Notes: a model not told the origin generated them from the sequence alone. A stretch of 64,000 bases of DNA from Ichthyophis bannanicus (GCA_033557465.1 CM066040.1:324526297-324590296); one strand, 5' to 3'. Positions 1 to 11,159 are shown, counted from the stretch's first letter. Numbers and translations are program-made.

Positions 1-34
1 TGTAACAGGTGTTCTCCAGGAGCAGCAGGAATCA

Positions 35-171
35 GTCCTCACTTATGGGTGACGTCGGCGCCGACGGAGCCCTCGCGGAGCAATTTTCCCCAGCTTTCAA
101 AGAAAGCCTTTGGGAATTGCAGCGCGCATGCGCGGTCCTCTTCCCGCCCAAGGGTGCCATCTTAGCCAGTC
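35..171 (+). repeat. DIRS-A left inverted terminal repeat
   Basis: It is inverted against 5620-5756 with one mismatch. Bases 1-34, further out, differ from the right outer end and pair instead with the internal region at 266-303. Confidence 0.9.
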
Positions 172-258
172 AGATGACATAGCTAAAAAAGACAGCATAA
201 AAATTTGCAAAAAGAACTAAAGCAGGTGATTGCAACTCCAAGGGGAGGAGGGAGGGTT

Positions 259-349
259 GTGAGGACTGATTCCTGCTGCTCCAGGAGAACACCAGTTACA
301 GGTTAGTAACAACGCATTCTCCAGGACCAAGCAGGAAGTCAGTCCTCAC
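259..349 (-). repeat. DIRS-A internal complementary region
   Basis: The first half is complementary to the left outer end (positions 1-42) and the second half to the right outer end (5750-5783). Together they look like a copied circle junction, the guide proposed for DIRS terminal completion. Confidence 0.88.
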
Positions 350-493
350 TTTTGGGACTCCCCACCGCTAGGCTACCGGAGACCCTAAGCCCAAAACATG
401 AGCTCCCTCTAGCTCAGCAGCACAGAAGGAAAGAATCTTCGCTGAATTATTACCCACCGGTAGCCCACATCCGGGATGGAGGGTAGGAGTTGC

Positions 494-1893
494 TCAGACC
501 TCGAAGAGATTACGGAGGACTGCCTGTCCGAAAGCACTGTCCCTGCGGGACTCCCTCTCGAGACAGTAATGGACCGCAAAAGTCTGGCTCGAAGACCAAG
601 TAGCGGCCCGGCAGATGTCTGCCAGCGGAACAGAGCAGAGGTAAGCCACTGACGTAGCCTTTGCCCGAACGCAATGAGCCGTGACTCGACCTTCCAAGGA
701 GAGTCCGGCTGCCCCATAAGCCCAAGAGATACAGTCCGCAACCCAGATGGACAGAGTACGCTTGGAGACCAGGAGCCCCAATTTATTGGGGTCAAAAGAC
801 ACAAAAAGCTGAGCAGCTTTACGGTGCTCCCGCATACGGTCAAGGTAGAAGTTCAATGCCCTTCTACAGTCCAGGGTATGGAGGACCGTTTCAGCTCGGC
901 TGGAGTGTGGTCTGGGAAAGAAGGTTGGAAGTACCACCTCCTGATTGATGTGAAAAGGGGAGACCACTTTTGGAAGAAATTTTGGGTGAGTCCGTTAGGA
1001 CTACCCTATTTTTGTAGAAACCGAGTGTAAGGGGGATCAGACACGAGGGCCTGCAATTCACTTACGCGTCTAGCGGAAGTGAGGGCTATCAAGAACAGTG
1101 TTTTCCAAGAAAGAAAACGGAGAGAACAGGTAGCCATAGGTTCAAAAGGCGGACAGGTGATCCGCTGTAAAACCACATTCAGGTCCCAGTCAGGCGCTGG
1201 CGGGCGCAGAGGTGGTTTAAGTAGAAGGAGACCTCGGAGAAACCTCGCTACGAGAGGGTCGTTGGAGAGAGGTCTGCCGTCCACCGGCACATGATGTGCT
1301 GAAAGAGCACGGAGGTGAACTTTGACGAAGTTGGACTTAAGTCCCAGATTAGAGAGGTATAGCAAGTACTGCAAGATCACCGACACCGGGCAGGAGAAGG
1401 GATCCTGAGACTGTTGGGTACACCAAACGGAAAAACGACGCCATTTAAGGGCGTAGCATTTGCGGGTAGAAGGTCGTCGCGAAGCTAAGACGACCTCCTC
1501 CACCTCTGCCGGCAGGAGAAGGGGAGCAAGGACTACCCTCTCAGCAGCCAGGCCATTAGGTTGAGAGACCTGAGGTTGGGGTGTAGCAGAGACCCCTGAT
1601 CCTGAGTGAGGAGATCCGGTTGTAACCCCAGAGGGAATGGAACCTCTACCGCTAATTGCAGCAGGAGTGGAAACCACGGCTGTCTGGGCCAGCGAGGGGC
1701 CACCAGGGGCCACCGGATCATGAAGGCTTTGTCTCGGAGAACCTTGAAAAGAGTCCGAGAGACTAGCGGGATGGGAGGGAAAGCGTACAAAGGCTCCCCG
1801 ACCATGAGAGTAGAAAAGCGTCCGCCGCAACTCGAAGGGGGTGTGGCTGACGAGAGCAGAAGCGAGGAAGTTGCCGGTTGTGAGGACTGGCAA
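494..1893 (-). pseudogene. DIRS-A tyrosine recombinase, one frameshift
   Basis: Two frames split near 1006 together encode a phage-integrase-like recombinase. The core-binding part reads RRPSTRKCYALKWRRFSVWC and GLKSNFVKVHLRALSAHH. The catalytic Arg sits in SARRVSELQAL, the His-x-x-Arg in AHCVRAKATS and the nucleophile Tyr in TFAVHYCLE. All tetrad residues are present, but a small indel separates the first Arg from the rest. The enzyme would insert the double-stranded circular DNA form of the element (family knowledge). It ends about 145 bp from the internal complementary region. Confidence 0.88.
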
Positions 1894-2590
1894 AGAGATC
1901 CACCGTGGGGAGGCCCCACTTTAGAAAGAGCTTCTGAACTACCAAGGGATCCAGGCGCCACTCTGTGCGGCTGGAGGATCCTGCTGAGTTTGTCCGCCAG
2001 GCAATTCTCTTGGCCTGGGAGATAAACTGCCTTGAGGAGAACGCCGTGACTGACGGCCCAAGAGCAGAGCTTCTGTGCTTCCCGGCAGAGAAGGAAGGAG
2101 CCCGTGCCCCCTGCTTGTTCACGTAGAACATGGCAACTTGATTGTCCGTCTGGACAAGGACGGACTGGTGGGAGGTCAGGTGGGAGAAGGCCTTGAGAGC
2201 CAGGCGGATCGCTCTGAGCTCCAGGAAGTTGATCTGCTGAGCAGACTCCCACGTGGTCCAAAGGCCCTGAGTACGTGCCCCTTGGCAATGTGCTCCCCAG
2301 CCCAGGAGGGATGCATCTGTCGTCAGCACCCGGGCCGGCTGAGGTGGCTGAAAAGGCATGCCGAGCACCAGATTCGGCCGATGAAGCCACCACTGAAGAG
2401 ACGAGGCCAGCGGCTCGGAGACGCGCACTAGGTCTGCTAGGCCGCCTGTGGCCTGTTGCCACTGCTTGCGGAGACACCATTGAGCAGGTCGCATATTCAG
2501 GCGGGCATTGGGGGTCACATGGACGGTGGAAGCCATATGGCCGAGTAGTCTCAGGAAGCGCCTGGCGGAGACCAGGGCTGGCTGCGAAAA
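1740..2590 (-). pseudogene. DIRS-A RNase H and methyltransferase-like region, frameshifted
   Basis: RNase H signatures are readable across two frames: LTTDASLLGWGAH, INFLELRAIRLALKAF, VQTDNQVAMFYVNKQG, and then YLPGQENCLADKLSR. After this comes the stretch VDLFASPHNRQLPRF, usually found in the DIRS region compared to a DNA adenine methyltransferase. Frame changes near 2130 and around 1900 show that the copy is broken. The activity would be removal of RNA from RNA/DNA hybrids during reverse transcription. Confidence 0.82.
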
Positions 2591-3415
2591 CGGTCGGCTA
2601 GGTCCATGAGCCGTTGAGCCCTGTCGAGCGGTAGGAACGCTCGTGCCTGAGGAGTGTGCAGCCTTGCGCCGATGAACTCGAGATCCTGTGAGGGGAGCAA
2701 AGTGGACTTTGCGAAGTTTATAACAAAGCCCAAGTACTGCAGAAGAGTCACCGTGCGGCGCGTGGCGTTGGTGACCTCCGGAGCGGACGCTGCTCTGATG
2801 AGCCAGTCGTCGAGGTACGGAAAGACATAGAGGCCGTGAAGCCGGAGATGGGCCGCCACCACCGCGAGACATTTTGTGAAGACTCGCGGTGCGGAGGACA
2901 GGGCAAAGGGTAGTACTCTGTACTGGTAATGATTTCCTGCCACCACAAACCTTAGGTATTGGCGGTGGCTTGGGTGGATGAGGATGTGCGTGTAGGCATC
3001 CTTTAGATCCAAGGAGCATAGCCAATCTCCCTGCTGGAGGTAGGGCAGAAGGATTCCAAGGGTAAGCATCTTGAACTTCTCCCGCACGAGGAACTTGTTG
3101 AGGTTGCGCAAGTCCAGGATGGGTCTGAGGCCTCCTGTCCTTTTTGGTACTAGAAAATACCTGGAATAAAAGCCTTGACCTTTCAGGTGATGGGGCACCG
3201 GTTCCACCGCCTGTTCCTGTAGAAGACCTGCTAACTCCTGAAGGAGTAATTCCCTGTGCAGAGGGGGTCGTGGAGGTTCTCCCGGAAAATAGGAGGGAGG
3301 GACCTGGTGGAAGTGGAGAAGATAGCCTTCTCGCACGACTTGAAGCACCCAGGCATCTGAGGTGATGCTGGACCACCTGTGGGCGAAGTGAACCAGCCAG
3401 CCTCCGGTGCTGGGA
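2551..3415 (-). pseudogene. DIRS-A reverse transcriptase domain
   Basis: The RT frame runs from ITSDAWVLQVVREGYLLHF through FLVPKRTGGLRPILDLRNLN, the first catalytic Asp in LDLKDAYTHI, and the YLDDWLIRA box, to the thumb at LPLDRAQRLMDLADRF. The palm motifs are intact. The frame ends soon after the thumb because of an indel near 2580, so it is disconnected from RNase H. DIRS RT groups with Ty3/gypsy-type enzymes (known). Confidence 0.9.
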
Positions 3416-3519
3416 GGAACCAGCGGGGGGGGGAGAGGCTATGCTTAAGGAGTCAAAAACCCCCACCCTGCTGAGCAGGGGCTGGTGGTGCAGGCTTGGG
3501 GGCTTGCTGCCTACGGGAC

Positions 3520-4265
3520 CCGTTACCCCGTCCCTTGGCCTGCTGGCCCTGCTGGGGAGCTGCAGGGGCCTGATATTGGGTATTGTTTGTAGGCAGCCGC
3601 CTTCCTCGGGTAAAAGGACTTCTTTCCCGAGCCCTTCTTTTTTCTGGGAAGGGGCGGAGGTCTTCCTAGAAAGCCTAGTCCTGGTGAGAGTCTCCGTCTC
3701 AATTTGTGCAGCCTTTTCAGCCATGGGCTTGCCAAAGAGGTTTTCGCCTCGGCAGGGGACATCGACCAACTTGTCCTGCACCCAGGGCTCAAGGTCAGAC
3801 GACTGAAGCCAAGCCTGTCGGCGGGCACCGATGCCGGCTGCGGCCACTCGAGCCGATGCTTCAAAGCCATCATAGGCTGCTCGGGATATGAATTTTGAGC
3901 ATTCCCGAATGCCAGTGGACAAGGCCAGGAACCTCCGCAAGGGTTCCTCGGACAAACCAGCGGAGAATCCGGCTAGCTCTTTAGCCAGGTCTCGGAGATA
4001 CATGCCCATGTATAGCTGGTAGGTCTGGACACGACACGCTAGCATAGAGCCCTGGAAACACTTCTTACCAAGGCCATCCAGGTTACGGGCCTCCCTTCCA
4101 GGAGGCACCGAGGAGTGCATCTTCTGGCTCTTAAGACGATGCATGGCCGATTCCACTACCATGGAATGATGTGGTAGCTGTGCTTTTTGGAAGCCAGGGC
4201 TCTTGCGGACTCGATAGATAGAATCGACCCGCTTGCTCAGGACCGGCGAGGTGGCCGGGACTCTC
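3520..4265 (-). pseudogene. DIRS-A gag, C-terminal half (shifted frame)
   Basis: This continues the gag reading after a frameshift near 4265: MVVESAMHRLKSQKMHSS, then MLACRVQTYQLYMGMYLRD, SKFISRAAYDGFEASARV, QSSDLEPWVQDKLVDVP and GENLFGKPMAEKA. The same order of blocks is seen in copies B and F, so it is a conserved structural domain of this gag. No enzymatic motif is seen. A further frame change occurs near 3650. Confidence 0.8.
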
Positions 4266-5375
4266 CCACATGCGGAAGAGTAGTCGTTCCAGCATGGGAG
4301 GAACCGGTACAGTAAAGTGTTCCCTGGCGGGAGAGTCATACTGGAGGGCGTCGAGCTCTTCGGCTCGAGGCTCCTCCTCGGGGTCCGCAGGGAAGGCCAA
4401 AGCCTTGGCCATATCCCTGACGAAGTCCGAGAACCGGGCATCCTCCGGGGGGGACTGCTTCCGAGGTTCGGACTCAGGTGAGTCCGAGGGGACACACCGA
4501 GTCCGAAAAGAATCAGGCGACTCTTCCTCTTCAGACTCCCAGACCGACTCCGACGAGGACTCGGTGGGGTCGGCCCGGGCAGGGCGCGGCACCTGCCGCC
4601 CCGACGCCGAGGGAGTCGGCGTCGGCGACCTCGGTCCCGAACGGGAGGCCGAGGGTGACCTCGACCGAGGATCGACTCGAGTTCGCATCGACTCGAGGAT
4701 CGGCTCGGTCTCCGGGGTCGACTTAGACGTCGACGTCCCGGCGGTCGGGGCAGCGGCGCCAGCGAAGCCAGCGAGCAGTGCCCGCTGCTGGTCCATGAAG
4801 GCAGACAGTCTGCTCTCCAAGGCCGTCAACCTGAGTCCGAGCTCAGGTGACCCAGCAGCCCCCGACTCGGGCCCCGACGGCGTCGGGCCCGACGTCGGCT
4901 GTCGCGGAGGCGAGTCCAGGAGGACCACGGGACTTACCCGAGCAGGCAGCTCCGACTCCAGGCGAGGTCGCTTCGTGAGGTGCTCCCTCTCCAAGGACCC
5001 GGGACGGCTATCGGGGCTATGCGACCTGGCCCTCGCGGAGCCAGGAGCGTCCACCGACGCCGCCCTCGCGGGTTTCACCTTCCGTCGATGGTCCCCGGAG
5101 GGAGAACCCCTGTCGGAGGAACTCCGGCGACGGTCCGAGCTGGAACCCCTGGACGCGGAGGCCTCCGACGAGGTCCGGGTACGGCTGGGGTCAGCGAAGA
5201 TCCTATCCCGCTGATGCCGCCGTCTTCTCAACGCTTTGGAGGACAGTTTGCCGCAGGGCCCACAGATCATTTCTTCATGATCCGGGCCCAGGCAGCGGAG
5301 GCAATGGTCGTGTGTGTCAGTCAGTGACATATTTCGGTCACACTGACCACACCGCTTGAAACCACTGGCAGCCAT
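4131..5375 (-). CDS. DIRS-A gag, N-terminal half with zinc-finger-like motif
   Basis: The start MAASGFKRCGQCDRNMSLTD and the following HDHCLRCLGPDHEE form a Cys/His cluster (CxxC, then HxxCxxCL) that recurs at the same place in copies B and F. After it comes a long Arg/Ser-rich, GC-rich low-complexity region, then an acidic segment with ESVWESEEEESPDSF and the block FSDFVRDMAKALAF. The true gag frame is left near 4265, so the last about 45 codons here are out of frame. The opposite strand carries a 314-codon shadow ORF caused by the GC-rich repeats. The product is a nucleic-acid-binding structural protein by inference. Confidence 0.75.
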   Translation of the reverse strand: MAASGFKRCGQCDRNMSLTDTHDHCLRCLGPDHEEMICGPCGKLSSKALRRRRHQRDRIFADPSRTRTSSEASASRGSSSDRRRSSSDRGSPSGDHRRKVKPARAASVDAPGSARARSHSPDSRPGSLEREHLTKRPRLESELPARVSPVVLLDSPPRQPTSGPTPSGPESGAAGSPELGLRLTALESRLSAFMDQQRALLAGFAGAAAPTAGTSTSKSTPETEPILESMRTRVDPRSRSPSASRSGPRSPTPTPSASGRQVPRPARADPTESSSESVWESEEEESPDSFRTRCVPSDSPESEPRKQSPPEDARFSDFVRDMAKALAFPADPEEEPRAEELDALQYDSPAREHFTVPVPPMLERLLFRMWESPGHLAGPEQAGRFYLSSPQEPWLPKSTATTSFHGSGIGHASS

Positions 5376-5619
5376 CGGGGGAAAAAGGGCCCCGGCGAGG
5401 TCAAAGGACCGGGCTGCCAGGGAAAAAACCGAAAACGAAAACTGACTAAGTCAGAAATCCAAAAAAGAAGAAGAGGACTCGTGACCGGCGTCGCGAGTCC
5501 GGGCGGGCGGGAAAAAGACCGGCGTCGAACCGAAGGAAAAAAGAGTAAATTATGAAGAAATATCAACTTTTTCGCGGGGACACGACGGGTACGTCTGTAG
5601 GGCTCCGCGGAAAAAAGAA

Positions 5620-5756
5620 GACTGGCTAAGATGGCACCCTTGGGCGGGAAGAGGACCGCGCATGCACGCTGCAATTCCCAAAGGCTTTCTTTGAAAGCTG
5701 GGGAAAATTGCTCCGCGAGGGCTCCGTCGGCGCCGACGTCACCCATAAGTGAGGAC
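5620..5756 (-). repeat. DIRS-A right inverted terminal repeat
   Basis: This is the inverted partner of 35-171. The outermost bases 5757-5783 are complementary to the second half of the internal region (about 312-349). Confidence 0.9.
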
Positions 5757-5783
5757 TGACCTCCTGCTTGGTCCTGGAGAAAG

Positions 5784-6539
5784 TATCTTACAGAAGTACT
5801 TCTTTTACCTAATGCTGAGGAAATACCTGTATCCAATGTTTATTATATCACTACATGTCCGCTTACTGATGGGAGTTATGTTGGTTTGGAGAAGGCTTCT
5901 AGTTTAGACCTAAATTCTTGGAATTATCTCAAGATGAAATTAGTAACCGAGCTACTCTTGTGGTTACCTTCTTAAACTTAATGGATAAAAATGTGGTGTT
6001 GTCTAAGTACTTTAAATTTAAGGAGGTGCCCTTCTGCAGCTCTCAAGTTATTATTTTCCCAGATGTTTCCCGTTTGACTCAGTCACAGCGCAAATTGTTT
6101 TTGGCATTTAAATCTAATGTTTTGGCTAAGGGGGCTATGTTTTATTTGTGCTTCCCATCTAAGTGTCTGTTAACACTGCAAGGTAAGCGCTATGTATTTA
6201 CTGATCCATCTGAAATGGAAGCCTTCTTGAATAATTAAATATTTAAGTAACTGAGTTTCACTGCCACTAAATGTATGATTGGGATCCCTTTTTTGTATTA
6301 TTTTTTTTCCTTTTACTTACAACTTGATTTAGTGGTGGCCTTCAACTTAATTTGTTATATATAAGGTCTCTGTGATTTGATCCTCCCTCCTCCGTAATGT
6401 GGGCTATGTAACTTGACATTTTGGTCTTTTAAATGGTGTTTTTTGTTTCCTTGTGAAGTTCTTTCAATGCGGAAATTTCCTTTGTCTTGTTCTGATACTT
6501 AAGTATCTAAACTTTAATAAAGACAAAATTTAAAAAAAA
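5784..6539 (+). mobile_element. L1-like non-LTR element, ORF1 3' part with 3' UTR and poly-A
   Basis: Coding sequence begins directly at the DIRS-A border, shifts frame once near 5918, and ends at 6238. It resembles the ORF1 protein of L1-type elements of fishes and amphibians: SNRATLVVTFLNLMDKN, then FPDVSRLTQSQRKLF, LAKGAMFYLCFPSKC and KRYVFTDPSEMEAFL. A UTR of about 300 bp follows, ending in aataaagacaaaatttaaaaaaaa. No ORF2 lies between ORF1 and the tail, which resembles half-L1 elements. The remainder would lie left of DIRS-A, outside the window. ORF1 proteins bind RNA and act as chaperones (known). Confidence 0.75.
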
Positions 6540-7239
6540 GAGAAGTAAAGTACTGTTGTGCTTCACGTTATAAAACAGGCCTCAGATATGTGTGTGCTAA
6601 AATGTGTTACGTCTTCAGGAGCTAATGAAATTTGCCTCCGTGTCCCTCTGGATCCCTCCTCACTTTCTTTTACACAAAGACACAGCTTTATGCGCCAGAA
6701 TCGCCGCTCCTGTTTTCCAGGAGTTAGGAGCTGATGCTGAATAACAAAACCCTCCCAATCTTTCATCTTCCAGAGAATTTAGAAGGGTTTCCGCTGCTTT
6801 TTGCTTGCGCAACCCACTGAGCACTTTTTACCTTTTACTTAGGGATCTCATCGCAGCTACATTTGAAGAAACAACCACTTCTTGTGCCAATATCATCACC
6901 TCCCAATTCTTCTCTCCCATACAAGCTACTCGCATCCATTTCCCACTCTCACACTTACTTCCTCATATTTAGCCACACCCCAAGCAAGATAATCCCTCTA
7001 TCACACCCATCAAAGTTTCCTTCTTTTGTACCCCACAATCTTCCGCAAAACTTCCACCACACCACACATTCGACCTTTAAGTCCAGATGCAAACGGGAGG
7101 ACAGCATCAACTCAGCATAGATGACTTAAATCCATCTTTATCATGCCGTATTGTATCTCCCACCTCCCCACCCACACAGACTCCAATACTTATTGCTAAC
7201 TGTGCAGCATTTTCTTTTTATATATACGCATATTGTGGC
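6540..7239. other. Unassigned sequence, 700 bp
   Basis: This is a pyrimidine-rich stretch with many small ORFs on both strands. I recognise no gene or repeat family. The border with DIRS-B is at about 7240, where its RT coding match stops. Confidence 0.5.
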
Positions 7240-7244
7240 TAAAT

Positions 7245-8400
7245 ATTCACACCTGCTGCTTGAGAAGCTAGTTGCATTATGCGAAGACACCGGGCCTGTG
7301 GAAGGAAAGCCCTTGCCTGTCTGGTATCTAGACAGGCCCCTATGAATTCCAGGCATTGGGAAGGAACAAGATGGGATTTTGGGAAGTTTATTACCAACCC
7401 CAAGTATTGGAGGATTTGCATTGTGCGAGACAGTGCAGAGATGTCCTCTGCAACTGTAGGGGCTCGAATGAGCCAGTCGTCTAAGTAAGGGAAGACGAAT
7501 ATCCCCAGGGTTCACAGAAATGCAGCTACTACTGCCATGCATTTCGTGAATACCCTTGGAGCTGAAGCCAGACCAAAGGGAAGAACCCTGTACTGGAAAT
7601 GTTTTCCCTTGAAAAGGAATCATAAGAATTTCCTGTGATTTGGATGGATCAGAATGTGAGTGTATGCATCCTTTAAGTCTAGAGAGCAAAGCTAATCCTG
7701 GCTTTGAAGTTATGGCATTAGAGTCTGAAGAGAAATCATTTTGAACTTCTCTCGGAACAGGTATTTGTTCAATTCTCTGAGGTCTAGAATGGGTCTATGT
7801 CCTCCTGTTTCTTTGGAATAAGAAAATAGGGGGAGTAGAACCCTGCACCCCGTTGAAGAATGGGTACTTCTTCTATTGCCCCTTGGGCAAGAAGTGTTGA
7901 GACCTCGTGATCTAGCAGATTGTCTGCGGAGGTTTGAGAATTGAATTGCCATAGAATTGTAGGAGAGGTTATGCTGTGAAAATGGAGCTTGTACCCCTCT
8001 CTTACAATGGACAGAGTCCAATCTTCTGCTGTTATCTGATGCCATCTGTTGGCAAAGTGGCATAACTTGCCTGGGATATTGGGGGATTGGGGACCCCTCA
8101 GAGGCAGGAAGGCTAAGCTCTCTAGGAAGGAGTCAAAGCCCTTGAGGGGGCTGAACCTGCGGAGCTGGTTAGGCTCTCGGGCCTTTTGGCTTCTTTTGCT
8201 GTTTAGTTTGCCCCTTTTGGGCAACCTGACCCTGAGTTTGACTCTGCAGGGTATAGGAAGGATAAAATTTCCTTTTTGTTGAAAGAGGGGTTTTTATAAG
8301 GTTTCTATTTGGCTGGAGTGGCTGTAGATTTTGACAATCTATCTAGAGTGGTATTGTCAGCATCTAACTTGTTAGCCTTTTCCTGCCAGTTCTTGCCAAA
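7245..8400 (-). pseudogene. DIRS-B end of gag and reverse transcriptase, frameshifted
   Basis: RT blocks are spread over three frames: LSIVREGYKLHFHSI, FYSPYFLIPKKQ, ILDLRELNKYLFREKFKM, the YLDD box (bases near 7480-7500), and ILQYLGLVINFPKSHLVPSQ. The last readable block is FLPQARCLRIMQLASQA, the RT thumb, after which homology ends. The catalytic YLDD is still present, but the frame is broken several times. Confidence 0.82.
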
Positions 8401-8424
8401 GATATTCTCTCCCGTGCAAGGAAT

Positions 8425-8620
8425 GTACCAGTGTAATACAATGCATAAAGTTATACAATGTACATAGTTTCCCCCAGTTACTTCCAAGTTGATCTCCCTG
8501 TTTATTGTAAATACAACTCAAAGTTCCCTGTGTTGTATAGTTGATGTTAAATGTAAACCGCTCTGATCTAAAATAGAGCGGTATAGAAGAACTGTTAAAT
8601 AAATAAATAAATAAATAAAT
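8425..8620 (+). mobile_element. LINE/SINE 3' tail inserted in DIRS-B gag
   Basis: The insert ends in a taaa/aataaataaat tail preceded by a hairpin-like aaccgctctgatctaaaatagagcggtat arrangement (accgctct paired with agagcggt). The same 3' structure ends the SINEs and L2 copies elsewhere in the window. The short repeat aatgt flanks it as a possible duplication. The DIRS reading resumes on both sides. Confidence 0.75.
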
Positions 8621-8639
8621 GTTGCCTAACTTGTCCTGT

Positions 8640-10006
8640 ACCCAAGTCTCCAAGTCTGATGCCTGAAGCCAGGCAATCCGTCGTGCCCCAATGGCAATAG
8701 CAGAGGTTCTGCTGATGCATTCAAAGCAGTCAAAGGCTGCACGATTTACAAACTTGGAGACATCTTGAGCATGCTTAACTAGAGCAAGAAAGTCTTGTCT
8801 CTTGTCATCTGGGAGAAGTGGGCTCATAAGCTCCAAGTCTCCTGTAACTTCTTTGAGGAACATGCCCATATATAGTATATATGAACGGATCCTAGCTGAA
8901 AGCATGGAAGCCTGAAAGGTTCGGCGCCCAAAAGCGTCCAGAGTCCTGCATTCACGACCTGGGGGATTGGATGCATGCCTCTTTGCACTTTTCATCCTAC
9001 GCATGGCTGACTCCACCACCATTGAATGGTGTGGTAGCTGAGTCTTTTGAAATCCAGGACATGGCGGAACTCAATACATAGTATCAAGCCTCCTAGAATG
9101 AGGAGATGTAGTCAGAGGTGTCTCCCACATTCTGAGCATCAGGTTATGCAGAATTTCGTGGATGGGCAGAGTGGCTGCCTCCTTTGGAGCTTTAGGATAT
9201 TGGAAAATTTCCAATTCCTTTGCTCTGGGTTCCTGTTCAGGAGCTACCGTGATTGAAAAGCCTTTGGCCACATCACGAATAAAATCCTGAAAAGACATGT
9301 CCTCTGGAGGTAACATTCTGCATTGGGGAGAAGAGGGAATTCCCACCGGGGCCGGTACCATTGGTACCAGAATCGTCGGTACCAGTACCAGTGTCTGTAC
9401 CGACATCGATACCGATGTCGGTACCGGTGCCCGTTGAACCATAGGTGTCAACGGTACCGAAGCTGTGAGAAGAGCTGCAATGCTGCGTTCGATAGTAAGG
9501 AACCTCTGGTCTATCGACGCTGCCGATGCCTGGGTGTCGGTACCAGTGAAAGTGGCCAGGACCCCTGAGCATGGCTCCAGTAGTTCTTGTGAGGTCGAGG
9601 CCTTGAGAACATCCTGGAGCCCCTTGATGCTTTGGAAGCCGAAGCCTCCCGCCGGGGCTGCTTTGCCGGTGTGATTCCCTCAAGGGCAATGCCAATGGCC
9701 TTTCGATGCTTAGCAGGAGAGCTACCCTTTGAGGACCGGATTTTTTGTTTAGTTACCTGAGATCCATGGGAGGAAGAGGAGGCTCTTGAAGATGTCGATG
9801 CAATGGATCTGGCATCCGAAGAAAAGAGTACCGAGCTTTGCAGCCCAGTTCTGTCTTCCTCTCTTAGTCATCCCCATACACGAGACATATTCAGATGGAG
9901 AATGTTCAGGCCCTAAACATTTAAGACACCAATCATGGGTGTTGGTGACGGAAATGGTACCGCCACACTTAGTACATTTTTTAAAACCACTAGTTGGTTT
10001 TTCCAT
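8640..10006 (-). pseudogene. DIRS-B gag, frameshifted
   Basis: The N-terminus MEKPTSGFKKCTKCGGTISV followed by THDWCLKCLGPEH shows the same Cys/His cluster as copies A and F. The middle region is repetitive (Gly-Thr-rich) and broken into overlapping frames. The C-terminal half is clear at 9022-8640: MVVESAMRRMKSAKRHAS, SARIRSYILYMGMFLKE, SKFVNRAAFDCFECISR and QASDLETWVQDKLGN. The reading is then cut by the inserted tail at 8620. Confidence 0.82.
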
Positions 10007-10400
10007 GTTTCAGGAATATGAGGCCTAATGCCCAAAATGGCACCTAGCACCGAAAAAGAAAAGCTTCTGAAGAGAAACAGTTCAAAGTATAAAACTTTTG
10101 AGAAAAGAAAAGAAAAGAACTGGCGGTACCGGTAGATGTCGCGCGGAGGCAAACACGACCACAAGAAAACAATTTTAAAGACGGAATTTTCTGCGGCGAC
10201 AGGGTATGGGTCCTGTCGGCTCTGCGGAAAATGAAGAACTGAAGAGGGACAGTTGGAAAGGCGGGAAGGCAGCGCGCATGTGCTGAGGGATGCTCCCAAA
10301 AGTGTTCCTATTGGACGCTGGGGAGTGTTCCCGCGCAGGCTCCGTCGGTACTGATGATACCCATTATGTGAAGACTACATTCCTGCTTGTTCCTGGAGAT

Positions 10401-11159
10401 CTTCACTTCCTCCAGAGTTGATATTTATCACCGGGGACAGGGTAGAGCTACCATGAGGAGAGAGGATATTTGGCTTAGAGGAGTCTCATTTTTATATCTG
10501 CAGGGGTGTGTGAGTGTGTGTATGGGGGTAGAGGGGCGTCACTAAAGATTATGGCTCCATGCATTTCTGGTGAGACTGTGGCATTTACTGAACTGCAGGA
10601 CTCATATAAACACTATGTAGAACATTGTATAAGAAATTCGTCCCACTAAAAAGGCACATTAAACGTCATTTTGACAGGATTTAGCAAATAGGCCATTAAG
10701 GCATCTAAATCTAGGTGAATGAATGGTAGGTCTAAGTAGATTTGCAGCCCAAAACGTAGGCGCTTAAACGAAGCACAAGCTTTTCTTGAAAACTGATCTC
10801 ATGTTAATAGATTAGGAGATGGCAGGTAAAGATCAGTCTGTCCAGCTATTTCTTTCTGCGCTGCAGGACCATGCTTTATTCAGTCGCTCTGGGCGTTCTC
10901 CCTCCTGGACACATGAGCACACAGGATCCTAGGTTTAACCCAGCACCCAACTTAAACGCATGTTTTGTAATCTAAGTGCTTATCAATACTAGAGTGTATG
11001 GTACCTGAATATCTAGCCTCCCAGTTTTGCAGGATGGTACTGGCCAATACCAACTTGCTGGTACTGACCCAGTTAGTTTCTGGAACCTGGTAGCCTTCAG
11101 GTATCAGCCCGACTACTAAAGGTATGGAGGATCATTCAGGCCTGCTTTCTTCATTCCCT
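10401..11159. other. Unassigned sequence, about 760 bp
   Basis: There is a short TG-rich patch (10507-10530) but no convincing ORF, RNA gene or repeat family. Confidence 0.5.

Larger units (their letters stand above)
1..5783 (-). mobile_element. DIRS-A: DIRS1-type tyrosine-recombinase retrotransposon (left tip cut by window)
   Basis: This copy reads right to left: leader, gag, reverse transcriptase, RNase H, tyrosine recombinase. Inverted terminal repeats 35-171 and 5620-5756 match at 136 of 137 positions. An internal complementary region at 259-349 is complementary to both outer ends, the hallmark of DIRS replication through a circular intermediate (family knowledge). The coding region carries several frameshifts: in gag near 4265, in the RT/RNase H joint near 2580, within RNase H near 2130, and in the recombinase near 1006. 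The copy is therefore defective although its terminal repeats are almost identical. The left end runs off position 1. The right end near 5783 abuts an L1-like sequence into which A seems to have inserted. Confidence 0.93.
7240..10400 (-). mobile_element. DIRS-B: 3'-truncated DIRS element (gag and RT only)
   Basis: Reading right to left, the copy contains a right terminal repeat (about 10255-10400), a gag with several frameshifts and the RT domain. It ends abruptly just after the RT thumb, with no RNase H, recombinase, left terminal repeat or internal region. Its terminus (gtgaagactac, attcctgcttgttcctggag) matches copy C better than A, so B and C belong to the same subfamily. A 3' LINE/SINE tail is inserted at 8425-8620. 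Confidence 0.88.

Noticed and set aside
1763..4495. Apparent 910-codon protein in DIRS-A
   Set aside because: The frame passes through real gag, then non-coding frames of RT, then real RNase H; it is a composite produced by frameshifts and not a single gene.
4270..5214. 314-codon plus-strand ORF opposite DIRS-A gag
   Set aside because: It is a GC-rich shadow of the repetitive Arg/Ser-rich gag on the minus strand, with no family resemblance of its own.
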